A stretch of DNA of 64,000 bases, taken from NCBI GenBank assembly GCA_031772625.1, contig CM062814.1, positions 366,980,781-367,044,780 of the forward strand. The letters are read 5' to 3'. Below are positions 37,336-49,192 of the stretch, piece after piece. Position 1 is the first letter of the stretch; every line of letters begins with the position of its first letter. The DNA comes from Pinus tabuliformis. Its lineage: Eukaryota; Streptophyta; Pinopsida; Pinales; Pinaceae. A program made the translations under genes and the position numbers. Below the pieces are notes generated by a model. That model worked only from the letters and a program-made list of their open reading frames with translations, was not told the origin of the DNA and ran no database searches.

Positions 37336-38641
37336 ATCAATAAACTTGGTTGACCATGATTAATTTTCATATTGAGATAATCCTTGTCACAACGCAACAT
37401 TGGACCATGGTTGACCATGATTGACTATGACTGATTTTCATATCGACACAATATTTGTCACAATGTCATGTTGGAAAATGGTTGACAATGGTTAATTTTC
37501 ATATTGAGACAATTTTCACAATGTGACATTCAAGCATGGTTGTGTATGATTGACCATGGTTGACAATGATTGATATTATAAACCTAAGGGAATAATAAAC
37601 ACAAGGGATTAATACTAAAACCCCAAGGGATTATGAACTCAAAAGAATTATATTAAAGCCAAGGGACTAATATTATAAACCTAAGGTATATAAACCCTAA
37701 GATAAATATTATAAACACTAAAATAAACCTGGTTTATACTGTTTGAGCATGGTTTATTTTCATATTGAGACACTCCTTATCACAATGCAATGTTGGACCA
37801 TGCTTGACCATGCTTAATCGTCGTTTATTTTCATATCAATACAATATTTGTCACAGTTCGACATTCGACCATGGTTGACCATGATTGACCATGGATGTTT
37901 AATTTCATAAAACATGGTTGAACATGGTTTACTAAGGTTGAACATGATTGACAAAGGTTGATCATGGTTGACCATGATTATCATATTTAAACAATCATTG
38001 TCATAATATGATGTTGGACCATGGTTGAAACAATGATTGATTTTCATATTGAGATAATCTTTGTCACAATGTGACATAGCAGCATGGCTGACCATGATTG
38101 AATTTATAAAACATGGTTGATAAATGTTGACCATGATAGATATTATAAACGTAAGGGAATAATAAACCATAGGGATATTTATTATATTATAAACCCAAGG
38201 GAATAATCAAACCTAGGGATTAATACTAAAAAACCAAGTGACTATAAACCCAAGGGAATAATATTAATCCCTAGGAATATGAACCCTTAGATTAATATTA
38301 GAAACCAAGGGGATAAAGATTGTAAACCCAAGGTATATAAACCCTAATATAAATATTATAAACACTAAAATAAACATGGTTGACCATGGTTGATTTCCAT
38401 ATTAAGACAATCCTTGTCGCAATGAAAATTTGTACCATGGTTGACCATGATTAATTTTCATATTGAGATAATCTTATCATAATGCAATGTTGAACCATGG
38501 TTGATTTTCATATTGAGACAATCGTTGTCACAATTAGACATTCCACCATGGTTGACCATGGTTGGCTATGATTGACCATGGTAGACCATGGTTGATATTA
38601 TCAACCCAAGGGATTAATAGTAAAACTCCAAGGGATTATGT
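37336..38641. repeat. Complex satellite, block 2
   Basis: Same modules as block 1. Phrases such as TAAACACTAAAATAAACATG (about 38362) and GAATATGAACCCTTAGATTA (about 38275) mark higher-order units of several hundred bases. It runs directly into the copia element at 38642, which interrupts the unit at GGATTATGA. Confidence 0.9.
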
Positions 38642-39220
38642 TGTTAGAAATTAATTAATAGAACCATGAAATACATAAAATATCAGGGAAACACAAATGA
38701 AGAAACAGATAAAAAAAGAGAGACACAAATATACATTGTTCACTGAATTTGGGCTACATCTATGGAGAAAAAACCAGTCCTTCTTTTTATATTATCCAAC
38801 AAAATGAAGAGATACAACCTATAACAGATCCACTGTAATTTCCTCTTTTCTCTCACACAATCTCCTCTCTTTCTCTCACTCAGAATAATAATGCACAACC
38901 AAAATACAATTCCCCCATGTAAACCGAGGGTTTCCTTCTAGGGAATAAACCCTAAATTAACATAACTTCTACCATCAAATCATATTCCTGATGAATGACC
39001 CAGTTTGACTATGAAATTACAATATTTTACAAGGCAAATTTTCATCTATTTTTAGCTTCGGGGGAGTGGGGTGGCTCATAAAATCATCATCACTCCCCCG
39101 GACCCCCCTGAAAATTATTAAATAGGAGGTGTTTCTACCCTGTTAGGAATAGAGAACCAGTGTGACTGAAATAAAAAGCATCTGAACAATCAGGAAGATA
39201 ATCAGGCTCCGCACCCAATG
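38642..39220 (-). repeat. Left (3') LTR of the old copia element, copy A
   Basis: Begins TGTTAGAAATTAATT and ends near CACCCAATG. Matches 43232-43830 and, in copy B, 53672-54232. Confidence 0.85.
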
Positions 39221-42200
39221 ATCTCCCACTTGGAGACTGATTATATAAACTCCATTATTGCTTCACTTAATGGAAAATGACTCCACTTGGATATATATAT
39301 ATCTATCATATTCACCATTATACTTGAATACCAATTGAAATTGAGCAGAATCTCATTTTCTCCCTGGTTACAACTTTCGATAACATATTTGTAGGATTTT
39401 GGCTAGTGTGTATATTTTCTATCTTAAACTATCCATCTTCCAACATTGACTGTATGAAATGGTAATTGAGTTGTATATGTTTAATATCGGGACGAAATGT
39501 TGAGTTCTTTGCAAGATGAATGACACTCTCGCTGTCACCATATAACCTGCCCATCTCCTGCTTCTTGCCGAATTCATCCATAAACTATTGTAACCAAATC
39601 ACCTTTTTACTAGCCTCTATAGCAGCAACATACTCTACTTCTATTGTTTAAAATTCAATAGTGTTTTTCATTTTGAAACCCAACTAAAAGATGTTGCACC
39701 TATAGTAAATGCATACCCTATGGTGCTCCTCTTGTTATCTCTATCACCTGCCATATACACATCAATATATCCTTGTAGAGAGATATTCGAACCATCAAAA
39801 CATAATGCTTGATTTTTGGTACCTCCCAAATACCTAAGAATCCACTTCACTTCCATTCAATACTCTTTTGTTGTATTTTTCATATGCATTCTTACAACTC
39901 CCATTGCATGTGCAATATTAGGCCTTGTGCAGACCATTGCATACATTATGTTTCCAACTGCTGATGCATAAGAAAATCTACACATATCATCCATCTCTTA
40001 TTAAGTCTTGGGACGCATATCCTTACATAGTTTGAAACTGCTAGCCAAAGGTGTACTAACTGGTTTTGCATTCTGCATATTAAATTTTTCCAACACCTTT
40101 TCTATGTACTCACTCCGCGACAATGTTAATTTGTGACTTTTCCTGTCTCTAGTTATTCTCATACCAAGGATTTGTTTAGCAGCACACAAATCCTTCATTT
40201 CAAATGAATTTGCCAATTTTCCTTTGAGCACATTCATTTCCTGCTTGTTAGACCCTACAACAAGCATGCCATCTACATACAATAATAATATAATATAGCT
40301 CCATCATTTTTCTTTTTAAGATAAACACGATGGTTAGAGTGACATCTACTATAAATTTGTTCAGACATAAACTTGTCAGATGTTAGATATCACTTCCTTG
40401 GAGTATGTCTTAACATACAAGCTCTTCTTCGATTTTCACACTAATTTCTCCTTCCCTTTGACCTCATACCCTTTCGGTTTTTGCATATATATTTCCTCCT
40501 CCAAATCCCCATGGAGAAAGGTTGTCTTTACATCTAAGTGCTCCAGATGCAAATATTCTATTACCACTAGACTTAAATAGTTTTGATTGAATTCATTTTA
40601 ACATCAGAACAAAAATTTTCATCAAATTCTACATGTTTCTTTTGTGCAAGCCCCTTCACCACAAGTCTAGCCTTATACCACTATTTTCCTCTATCTTCTT
40701 CCTTCAACCTGTAAACCCATTTATTATGAAATGTTGTTTTACCTACAAACAACTTGAATAAGTCCCAAGTACGGTTATGCATCAAGGAGTCCATCTCTTT
40801 ATTCATGGCTTGATCCCTCTTTCTCGTGGTTTCTACCTTCATTGCTACTGCATATATTTTTGGTTCACTAGAATCAGTCAACAATACATAATATAATGAA
40901 GGAAAGTATCGTTCATGGGATCTACTTGTCCTGGTAGATATTCTAACACTACTTTTAGGTGTTTGACGTGCCTATTTCTATTGTAGTAGTAGTAATAGTT
41001 GTTGTTGTTGTTGTGGCTGTTGATCATTATAATTTTCAGACACCTTTACTTTTTCTATGATCTCATCAAACACTATGTATTGTTTGTTTTCCTTTCCTAT
41101 TTTTTTTCCTGCATTCGGTCCTTATACAAGAAATTTTCATTGAATATGACATCTCTCCTCCTAATGATTTTATGATTTTCATAATCATATAAGCAATAAC
41201 CAAAATCAATAACACCATATCCAATAAAGGTACATTTCTTTGATTTTGCCTCAATCTTTGTTCCATTTTCTTTATTGGTGTGGACAAAGCTTTCACAATC
41301 AAAAGTCTTTAAAATGAGTAGTTTATCTTTCTACCTATCCATCCCTCCTCCAGAATACCACCATCCAAGGAACTTAAAGGCCCTATCTTTATTAGATAGA
41401 TAATAGTATATACAACATCTTCCCAAAATTTTTAGGAAAATCTTGCATGAAATCACATGCAGCTTGCACGCTCCATGATTTTCATGATCATCCTTTATGA
41501 CACACCATTTTCCTATGGTGTTTTGGGAACTTTCTTCTCTCTAATAATTCCATGCTCCGAATAGTAGTTATCAAACTCTTGCGACAATATTCACCTCCAT
41601 TTTATGATCAAAGACACTTGAGATTCTCTCATGTTTGATTCTCAACCAAATATTTCTATTTCTTGAAAGTATCAAATACACCAAATTTATTTTGAATACA
41701 ATAAATCTAGGTTTTTCTATTTGCATCATCAATAAAAGTAACATAATAGTGAGAGCCACTGAGATATTATATCTGAGCAGGCCCCCATACATCCATATGC
41801 ACAAGCTCTAATTTTTATCTCTTCTTTTCTTTCCCAAATCTAATAAGTCTGACTCTCTTACGCTTTCCATAAACATAATTCTCACAGAAATCCAAATGAA
41901 CATGCTTAAAACCTGACAACAAATTTCTTGAGTAAGGAATTTGCATTCCCTTCTCACTCATGTGGCCCGAGCCTATAATGCCATAATGCCATATCTACTC
42001 CAGTAGAGGTTAAATCCTTAACAAATTTAGAAATGATATTGAATAAATAAAATGTACCAACATTTTCTCCTTTTGCTATTGCTAGGGCTCCTTTAGTGAG
42101 CTTCTAGGTTTTTTCTATAAAAGTAGTTACATAGCCTTCACCTCCCAACTACCCTGTTGAAATTAAATTTTTCTTTAGATCTCGAAAATGCCTTACCACC

Positions 42201-43231
42201 TTTAATAACCATTTGTTTCCATTGTACTGGTTTATAAAAACCTTACTCATTCCAATGATTTTATAGGGTTTATCATCACGCAGACGAACCTCTCCAAAAT
42301 ATCCTTGAACATAGTCATGAAAATGGTTCTTATCAGCTGTGGCATGGAACGCCCCCGAATCTACCATAAAGGCATCAATATAATATTCTCTAATGAAAGA
42401 ATCAAAGCATCTTTCAACACATCACTTGTCGCATTCACTTCTTGATTATTCTCTTACTAACCATCTCCTTCTTTTCCATTATGAGATTTGGATTTATATC
42501 TATGTTTTCCTGACTTACTATGATTTCGTGAGCTCATTCCTCTTTCCATTTTTTTCCCCTAGCCTTTTTAGTCAAAGCATTACCTAATTTCTTGCTGGAT
42601 ATTTTTCATCACATTTCCTCGTTAATGATGGCACCAACAACATCATTAAACTTTAAAGTACTAGATCGAGAGACATAGTTACTAATAGTCATAACTAGGT
42701 CATTCCAAATTTCTGGGAATGAGGACACATATAATAGAGCCCTAAATTCATCATCAAAATTTACCCCTACATAACTTAACTTACTGATAACCATGTTAAA
42801 TTCATATAAATAATCAATAACAGATCCACCTTCTGACATCTTCATATTAAATAGACTCTTTATAAGAAATACTTTATTTGAGGTCGAGGGTTTTTCATAT
42901 AGTTTATCCAACACTATCATTAAACCTTTTGCTATTGTTTCCTTTAAAATGTTGAATTCAACTAACGCTTCTAGAAACAATTGTATTGTTCCTGATGCCT
43001 TTCTGTCAAGAATATCCCATTATGCATCCATCATACTCGTTGACTTCTTTGACTTTCTTCTCAATAGTAGCTACAATATTTCTGATACAAATAATATTCC
43101 ATTTGCATCTTCCATAGTTGGTAGTTTTGGCTTCCAAACCTATCATCTTTTGCCATTGATCCCACTCAAACCAAGAACCCTTCTTTGCCACGAGTTTATT
43201 AGCCAAATAAACCTTTGACTCTGATATCGGT

Positions 43232-43830
43232 TTTTAGAAATTCATTAACTAAAAAATGAAATACATAAAATATTGCAGAAACACATATACATAAATGCAT
43301 AAAACAAGAGAGACACAGATATATGTGGTTCACCCAATTTGGGCTACAACCACGGAGAAACATCCAGTCCTTCTTTTATAGTAACCAACAAAATGAAAAG
43401 ATACAACCCATAACAGATATGCTATAACTTCCTCTTCATTCTCACACAACCTCCTCTCTCACTCTCGCTCAAAGTAATAATGCACAGCTGTAATACAATT
43501 CCCTAATATAAATCGAGGGTTTCCTTATAGGAAATAAACCATAAATTAACATAACTTCTACCATCAGATCATATGTCTAATGAACGACCCATATTGACAA
43601 AGAATTTAAATATTTTACAAGGAAAATTTTCATCTATTTTTAGCTTTAGAGGCACTTCCCTCGAACCCTTGCCAAGGTGGGGGGCTCATAAAATAATTGT
43701 TTACCCCCCAGACCCCACTTATAGAAATTAAATGGGTAGAATTTTTGCCCCATTAGCAACAGGGACCCAACGCGGCTGAAACAAAGAAACTCTAAACAAT
43801 CAAGAAGATAATTAGCCTCCACACCCAACG
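43232..43830 (-). repeat. Right (5') LTR of the old copia element, copy A
   Basis: Starts just beyond the primer site (43218-43229) and ends CACCCAACG, followed by satellite sequence TATGAACTCAAGGG. Its partner in the duplicated segment is 53672-54232, with the same satellite junction. Confidence 0.88.
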
Positions 43831-45560
43831 TATGAACTCAAGGGAATAATATTAAGACCAAGGGACAAATATTATATACCCAAGGTATATAAACCCTAAT
43901 ATGGATATTCTAAACACTAAAATAAATATGATTGACCATGGTTGACCATAGTTGATTTTCATATTCAGACAATCTTTTTCAAAATGCAATGTTGGATCAT
44001 GGTTGACTAAGCTTAACACTGGTTGATTTTCATATCAATACAACTTTTGTTAAAACACGATGTTCGACCTTGGTTGATCATGATTGATGTGTATAATCGT
44101 GTTTGATTTTATAAAAAATGGTTGAAAATGGTTACCAAGGCTGACTGTTATTTCCCATGATTGATCATGGATGGCCTTGATTACTGTCATAATGCGAAGT
44201 TGGACCATGGTTGAGATAATTATTTATTTTCATATTGAGACAATCTTTGTCACAATGCAATGCAGAAGCATGGTTGACCACGATTGATTTTATAAAATAT
44301 GGTTGATGATGGTTGACCGTGATTGAATTTATAAAACATGGTCAACCATGATTAATATTATAAACCCCAAGGATTAATACTAAAACCCCAATGGATTATA
44401 AACCTAAGGGAATAGTATTGAACCCTAGAAATATGAACCCTTATATTAATAATCCCAAGGTATATAAACGCTAGGATAAATATTATAAACCCTAAAATAA
44501 ACATGGTTTACTACTGTTGGCTATGATTGACCATGGTTGACAATGATTGATATTATAAACCAAAGGGAATAATAAACCCAAGGGATTGATATTATAAACC
44601 CAAGGGAATATTAAACCCAAGGGATTAACGCTAAAATCGTAAGGGATAATGAACCCAAAGGGATAATACTAAATCCAAGGGAGTAATAATATAAACCCAA
44701 GGTGTATAAATCTTAAGATAAATGTTATAAAAATAAAAATAAAAATGGTTGAGCATGGTTGGTTTTCATATTGAGACAAACCTTGTCACAATGTGATGTT
44801 GGACGATGGTTGACCACGCTTAACCATGGTTGATTTTCATATCAAGACATTATTTTTGACTAATAATATAAACCCAAGGTATATAAATCTTAAGATAAAT
44901 GTTATAAAAACTAAAATAAAAATGGTTGAGCATGGTTGACCATGGTTGATTTTCATATTGAGACAAACCTTGTCACGATGTGATGTTGGACCATGGTTGA
45001 CCACGCTTAACCATGGTTGATTTTCATCTCAATACATTATTTGTAACAATGTGATGTTCCACCATGGTTGACGATGATTGACCATGGATGACCATGTTTG
45101 ATTTTATAAAACACCGTTGAACATGGTTGACCATGATTATTATATTGAGACAATCTTTGTCATAATGCGATGTTGGAACATTGTTGAGAAAATGATTGAT
45201 TTCCGTATTGAGACGATCTTTGTCACAATTCTTCATTAGACAATCGTCGACCATCATTAACCATTGTTAACCGTGATTGATTTCATAGAATATGATTGAC
45301 AATCGCTGACCATGATTGATTTCATAAAATATGGTTAACCATGGTTGACCATGGTTGATGATGATTGCCCATGTTTGACTTTCATATCATAAAATATTTG
45401 TCACAATGCGACGATCGACCATGGATGACCATGATTAACCATGGTTGATGATGCTTGACTAAGGATCTCTATGAGTGAACAATGTTGACTATCATTGAGT
45501 ATGGTAAACATACAGCTGATTAACATTGACCATGGTTGACTATTTATATATTGACTGTGA
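43831..45560. repeat. Complex satellite, block 3
   Basis: TTGACCATGG and AAACCCAAGGG modules directly right of the copia LTR. Its counterpart in copy B is 54233-55690. Two near-identical subunits are visible around 44760-44850 and 44930-45030. Confidence 0.9.
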
Positions 45561-46140
45561 AGGTTATGCTTAATTGTAAGCATTTTAAACATATTTCCTA
45601 TCAATTATCATTGTTCAACATGATCTTCATGTTCACTACCTTTGACGAAATTTATCGAAGATTGATCATGATTATAATATATTAGTGTTTAAATTAACAT
45701 ATTATTTATGTGAAAAATTATAAATCAATGTAATAATCTCTAGTAATAATGCACTATTAATCCTAATAATGTACTATTAATATTAGTAATTATATTAATG
45801 TATTAATAACATTTATTATTATTATTAAATCATAGATCTTAACTTACTATTAAAAATTATAATAAGTAATACTTTCAAAACCTTAATAATAAACCATACA
45901 TATATATTCAAGTTATGAATTACCATTTTTTTGAGTGGTGCAGTTATCTTTAATTTTTAAATTTTTAAATATTCTTATTATTTTAAAGAGTTATTTTATT
46001 TTTTATTAATTTTAGTTGTTTTTTATTTTATAATTGATTTAATTAGTTACAATTTATGTGGTATTATCATGCTTTTGAATTTACTACAAAATTTATTACA
46101 ATCTTGAACGAAATTTAGTTCAAAATATTTTACTTTTAAT
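45561..46140. other. AT-rich DNA shared by both duplication copies
   Basis: No gene. Its counterpart is about 55690-56460. Match phrases include CATGATCTTCATGTTCA and TAATCTCTAGTAATAATGCA. Confidence 0.7.
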
Positions 46141-46376
46141 TAGGCCGATAGGTCTTCCTATGCATCAACAATTGTCAACACTTTTAACCTGAACCGTTTG
46201 ATCAAGTTTGACAGTTTCAACCGTTGATTTGAAGTTCACTGCTTTTTCCAAATATATTTAGGCCGATAGGCCTTCCTATGCATCAACAATTTTCAACACT
46301 TCTAACCTGAACCGTTTGATCAAGTTTGACAGTTTCAACCGTTGATTTGAAGTTCACTGCTTTTTCAAAATATATG
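46141..46376. repeat. 118-bp tandem duplication at the left edge of the gene-fragment segment
   Basis: TAGGCCGATAGG starts at 46141 and again at 46259. The units continue CTTCCTATGCATCAACAATT and AGTTTGACAGTTTCAACCG, nearly identical. The first unit begins exactly where similarity to copy B stops. Confidence 0.9.
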
Positions 46377-46614
46377 AGTTGCCTTCTTTCACCTCCAGTT
46401 CTGTGTGCATTGAACCTGGCCCAATCGTCAACACTTTTACTATCCACTTGACATCTGTGCGTCGAGCTTCCGGGGATTTCATGGAGTTTATGGCTGTTTC
46501 TGTTTATGGTTTCGTGGAATTTATGGTTGTTTCCGTTTACGGGCTGGGCTGCATGCATGCCCGCTGTTATTACTAGAGCTTGATTTTTTCTAATTTAATC
46601 AAACGAGCCTGTGC

Positions 46615-46816
46615 AGGAGGCAACGACTGAACATAGGTACGTTCGGGATCAAGTGCGTTCCATCGCTGTAAGGAACACTGCGCTCAAAAAACTATTTGTG
46701 CATGGTCTCGGCTCGGAGACAAATGACCAGTCCCTTACCGCCGTATTCTCTCCTTTCAGTGAATTGGATGAAAGCAGTGTTTTCATAACCCAAGCTATGT
46801 TCAAAGTTCAAATATA
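46615..46816 (+). pseudogene. RRM-type RNA-binding protein fragment (UBA2-like)
   Basis: A splice-acceptor-like TGTGCAG precedes a reading VRSIAVRNTALKKLFVHGLG...SLTAVFSPFSELDESSVFI. The RNP2-type core KLFVHGLG and the preceding spacing resemble the first RRM of plant UBP1-associated proteins 2 (nuclear RNA-binding proteins). Only the first half of the domain is present; RNP1 and the second RRM are not recognised, and the frame ends at 46817. It is a fragment. Another RRM family member is possible. Confidence 0.55.
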
Positions 46817-47155
46817 AATTCCGGTTGGAACACTATTGGTGTCCCTTTCCCCTTTCTGCCATGGTTGAAAATATCGTCTATTCTTTGCAGGTTCGCAGTT
46901 CTTCCGAATGAAAAGAAACAACAATTCCATTGATGACAGAGTTCCCCAAGCATTGGATGACAAGTTACGTCCAAGACAAGAAGTCATGAGCGGCCTATAC
47001 AAGAAATTGATTCTCAGAGTTAGCAACACACAATCATGGCCGACCGCGATGGGCGAGAAGAACACTGGCAAAACATATTTCTCCTTCAATTCTACATTCG
47101 TTGCCGAGGAAGGGCAAAGTTCCCCCCGATATTTATGTGAGGGAAGCAACACAGG

Positions 47156-48348
47156 TAATCTTAATTTCCATGATAATAATATTAAATCTATGTTGACGAC
47201 AGGTCCAGAGACTGAACACATAGGTGTTGTTTCCCAAGAAGGAACTCTAAATTCTCCGCCTTGTTTAAGGCCGAATGAAAACTCCACTACACGTTTCTAT
47301 GCAAGAAGCCTGGGATCAAATCCCCCGTCTTCTTTGTGGCCAAACGAAAACGCCACAACAACTTTCTCCACAAGAAGCTGTGGATCAAATCGCCCGCTTT
47401 CTTTGAGGCCAAACAAAAAACGCCACTACAACTTTTGATGCAAGAAGCCTCGGACCAAACCCTCCGCCTTCTTTTGCATTCTTCAACTCCGCATCTTGGA
47501 AAATAATCATCCTAATCGTCTCCAGCAATTAGGTTCCAATAATCTGACGGGAATTTCCCGACATCCTTTCCAGTCCAATTTCATAGAGACTATGTCGTTC
47601 GGAAGTGGTGCCAATTTTTTAGGACCGATGTTTAGGCAATCAAAGAAGGAATCTCCTCAGCAGCAGAGAAATACACAACGTCCAAACAGCTTAGACAACG
47701 CTAGCACCGTTATATCGCCCTATCAGAACTCGCTGAATGGAACCCCAGCTCCTCCTCTTCCTAGAGCCCTGTCATCTTCAGAGGTCCCTTAGTTTACCGT
47801 CGGCAAGTTATTTAGGGAACCAGAAAACCATACCAAGCATATTCCGACGGTTCACCAACAGCCTTTGGCATATTCTGATGCTGCTCCGCCTGTTAATGTG
47901 GTCATGGAAGGCTGTTCAATTTTCTAGGCGATTTTCCTTGAAGAACACTCGTGTTATGAAAGCTTTGTGCATGCTCTCAGAGGAATGTTTGTAGGAAGCA
48001 TTGAGGGAGCTGATCTAATTAATACTAAAAATTACTGCAATCTATCAAACGCGATTCCAGGCAGTTTGATTGCATATGAAGATAATGAAGGCGACTTTCT
48101 TTTGACGGGAGACCTTTCCTGGAAGTAGGTTTGCACTTGTTTTCATTTTCTTTATTTCAGATAAAAGGATATTTTTCTTTTCTGTTCGCTATCATTCAAT
48201 CTAAGTTTCCATGGCTGATTTGCTTTTTTTATGTTCGTTTTCCGAATTTTATTGAACCAGAGATTTTGTTGGAGTAGCAAAGAGAATCCGAATTTTAGGG
48301 GCTAAAGATCCTGGAGGCCAAAGCAGAGTACGCAGGAGAGAATCATAA
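47156..48348 (+). pseudogene. Aux/IAA-type PB1-domain gene fragment
   Basis: Aux/IAA proteins repress auxin response factors through a C-terminal PB1 domain (domains III/IV). Here 47895-48124 reads VNVVMEGCSIF, then YESFVHALRGMF, then IAYEDNEGDFLLTGDLSW, followed by a GTAGGT donor. Exon 48261-48348 continues KDFVGVAKRIRILGAKD and ends in TAA. The intron after the Trp codon matches the usual Aux/IAA domain IV intron. In-frame TAG codons at 47790-47792 and 47925-47927 disable it. The upstream part (47496-47789) is Ser/Pro/Asn-rich. I see no EAR motif (LxLxL) and no degron (GWPPV), so it is partial or non-canonical. Confidence 0.75.
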
Positions 48349-49192
48349 TTTTGTACATGGATTCATCTCTTGCGATGTTTTGCGGAATGCTTGTAACACA
48401 CTCATTTTGAATTTATTACTCAATTTGTGGCCTTTTTCTCCTCTTCTTTAAATGCATTTAGAAGCACAAAACATGAGCTAAGTAGTCCAGTGGATTGCTA
48501 ATTCTATTCCTGGTCACGGAAGCAAATTAGTTGAGGGAGCGACGGCCGTAACCGCAGCCACTCAGGTGTTAAAATATGTAAAATCTGTTTGGCTATATTG
48601 CAATACTTCCAAATTGAAATCCCTTGGGAAATGGGTTGGGTAACGGTATTTTGTTCGGACCAACATCCTTATGATTATGTTTGGCCATCTGTAGAGGTTT
48701 CTTAATTTTGGGTAATTAACTTACTCTAAAATGAAATAAGACATTCAATGTGTTTCGTGTAATATAGATATAAAAAAAACATCTAAAGAAAAGTAATTGC
48801 ACAATGATCTAGTCCAAGAAAACAAGGCTTTCCACAAACCAATTAAGCCTTTCAACCTTTTCGACTTATTTTCTTATATCAAATATTTGTGCAAGGTTTC
48901 AACCAATTAAGATTTCATTGAGTATATATCTACAAATCAAGGATTTTGGGATCAAATCCCACAAATCCATTCTATACCTGCTCTTCAAATTCCTTCAATC
49001 TTTTGAAAGTAAAACCAATGAATTATCAATATAATTTTACAATAATAAAAAACAATTAGAAGGACTTTAGCCAGCTCAAATTGCTCATCCGTTAGGCTTG
49101 AACCAACATCTCTTCTAGAGAAATTCAACAATTCTAATTTAATAATCCTATCGGCCTCTCTTTGTACCTTTTGGGACAATTGCTAGTTAAAG
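48349..49192. other. 3' flank of the Aux/IAA fragment, no gene
   Basis: AT-rich, with no domain-bearing frame. The second arm of the 11-base inverted repeat lies at 49147-49157. Confidence 0.5.

Larger units (their letters stand above)
38642..43830 (-). mobile_element. Old Ty1/copia element (copy A), inserted in the satellite
   Basis: LTRs 38642-39220 (3') and 43232-43830 (5', minus orientation). The primer site is the complement of 43218-43229, and a purine tract (complement of about 39221-39233) adjoins the left LTR. The flanks TATGT and TATGA are the likely target duplication, and the satellite unit reads continuously across the insertion. Parts, right to left: gag (about 43206-42440, YEKPSTSNKVFL phrase), protease (VDSGAFHATADKNHFHDY, about 42367), integrase-like remnants (41066-41804), reverse transcriptase (40282-40001, YVDGMLVVG), RNase H (39856-39668). 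TNT1-94-like copia is my best guess. Broken in many places; LTRs differ by more than 10% by eye, so old. Confidence 0.9.
46143..49192 (+). other. 3-kb segment present only in copy A, carrying gene fragments
   Basis: Copy B reads through this site in a few bases (about 56450-56464). In copy A AATTA occurs on both sides (46138-46142 and 49193-49197). An 11-base inverted repeat, AGGCCGATAGG (46142-46152) and CCTATCGGCCT (49147-49157), lies at or near the ends. Inside are an RRM gene fragment and an Aux/IAA fragment. It may be an insertion that carried gene pieces; loss from copy B is the alternative. Confidence 0.5.

Noticed and set aside
37336-38641. Possible CRISPR-like repeat-spacer array
   Set aside because: Repeats are imperfect, of mixed lengths, without unique spacers, and the window is eukaryotic.
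46143-49192. Helitron
   Set aside because: A CTAG-like end is present near 49183, but there is no convincing 5' TC end, terminal hairpin or A/T insertion site.
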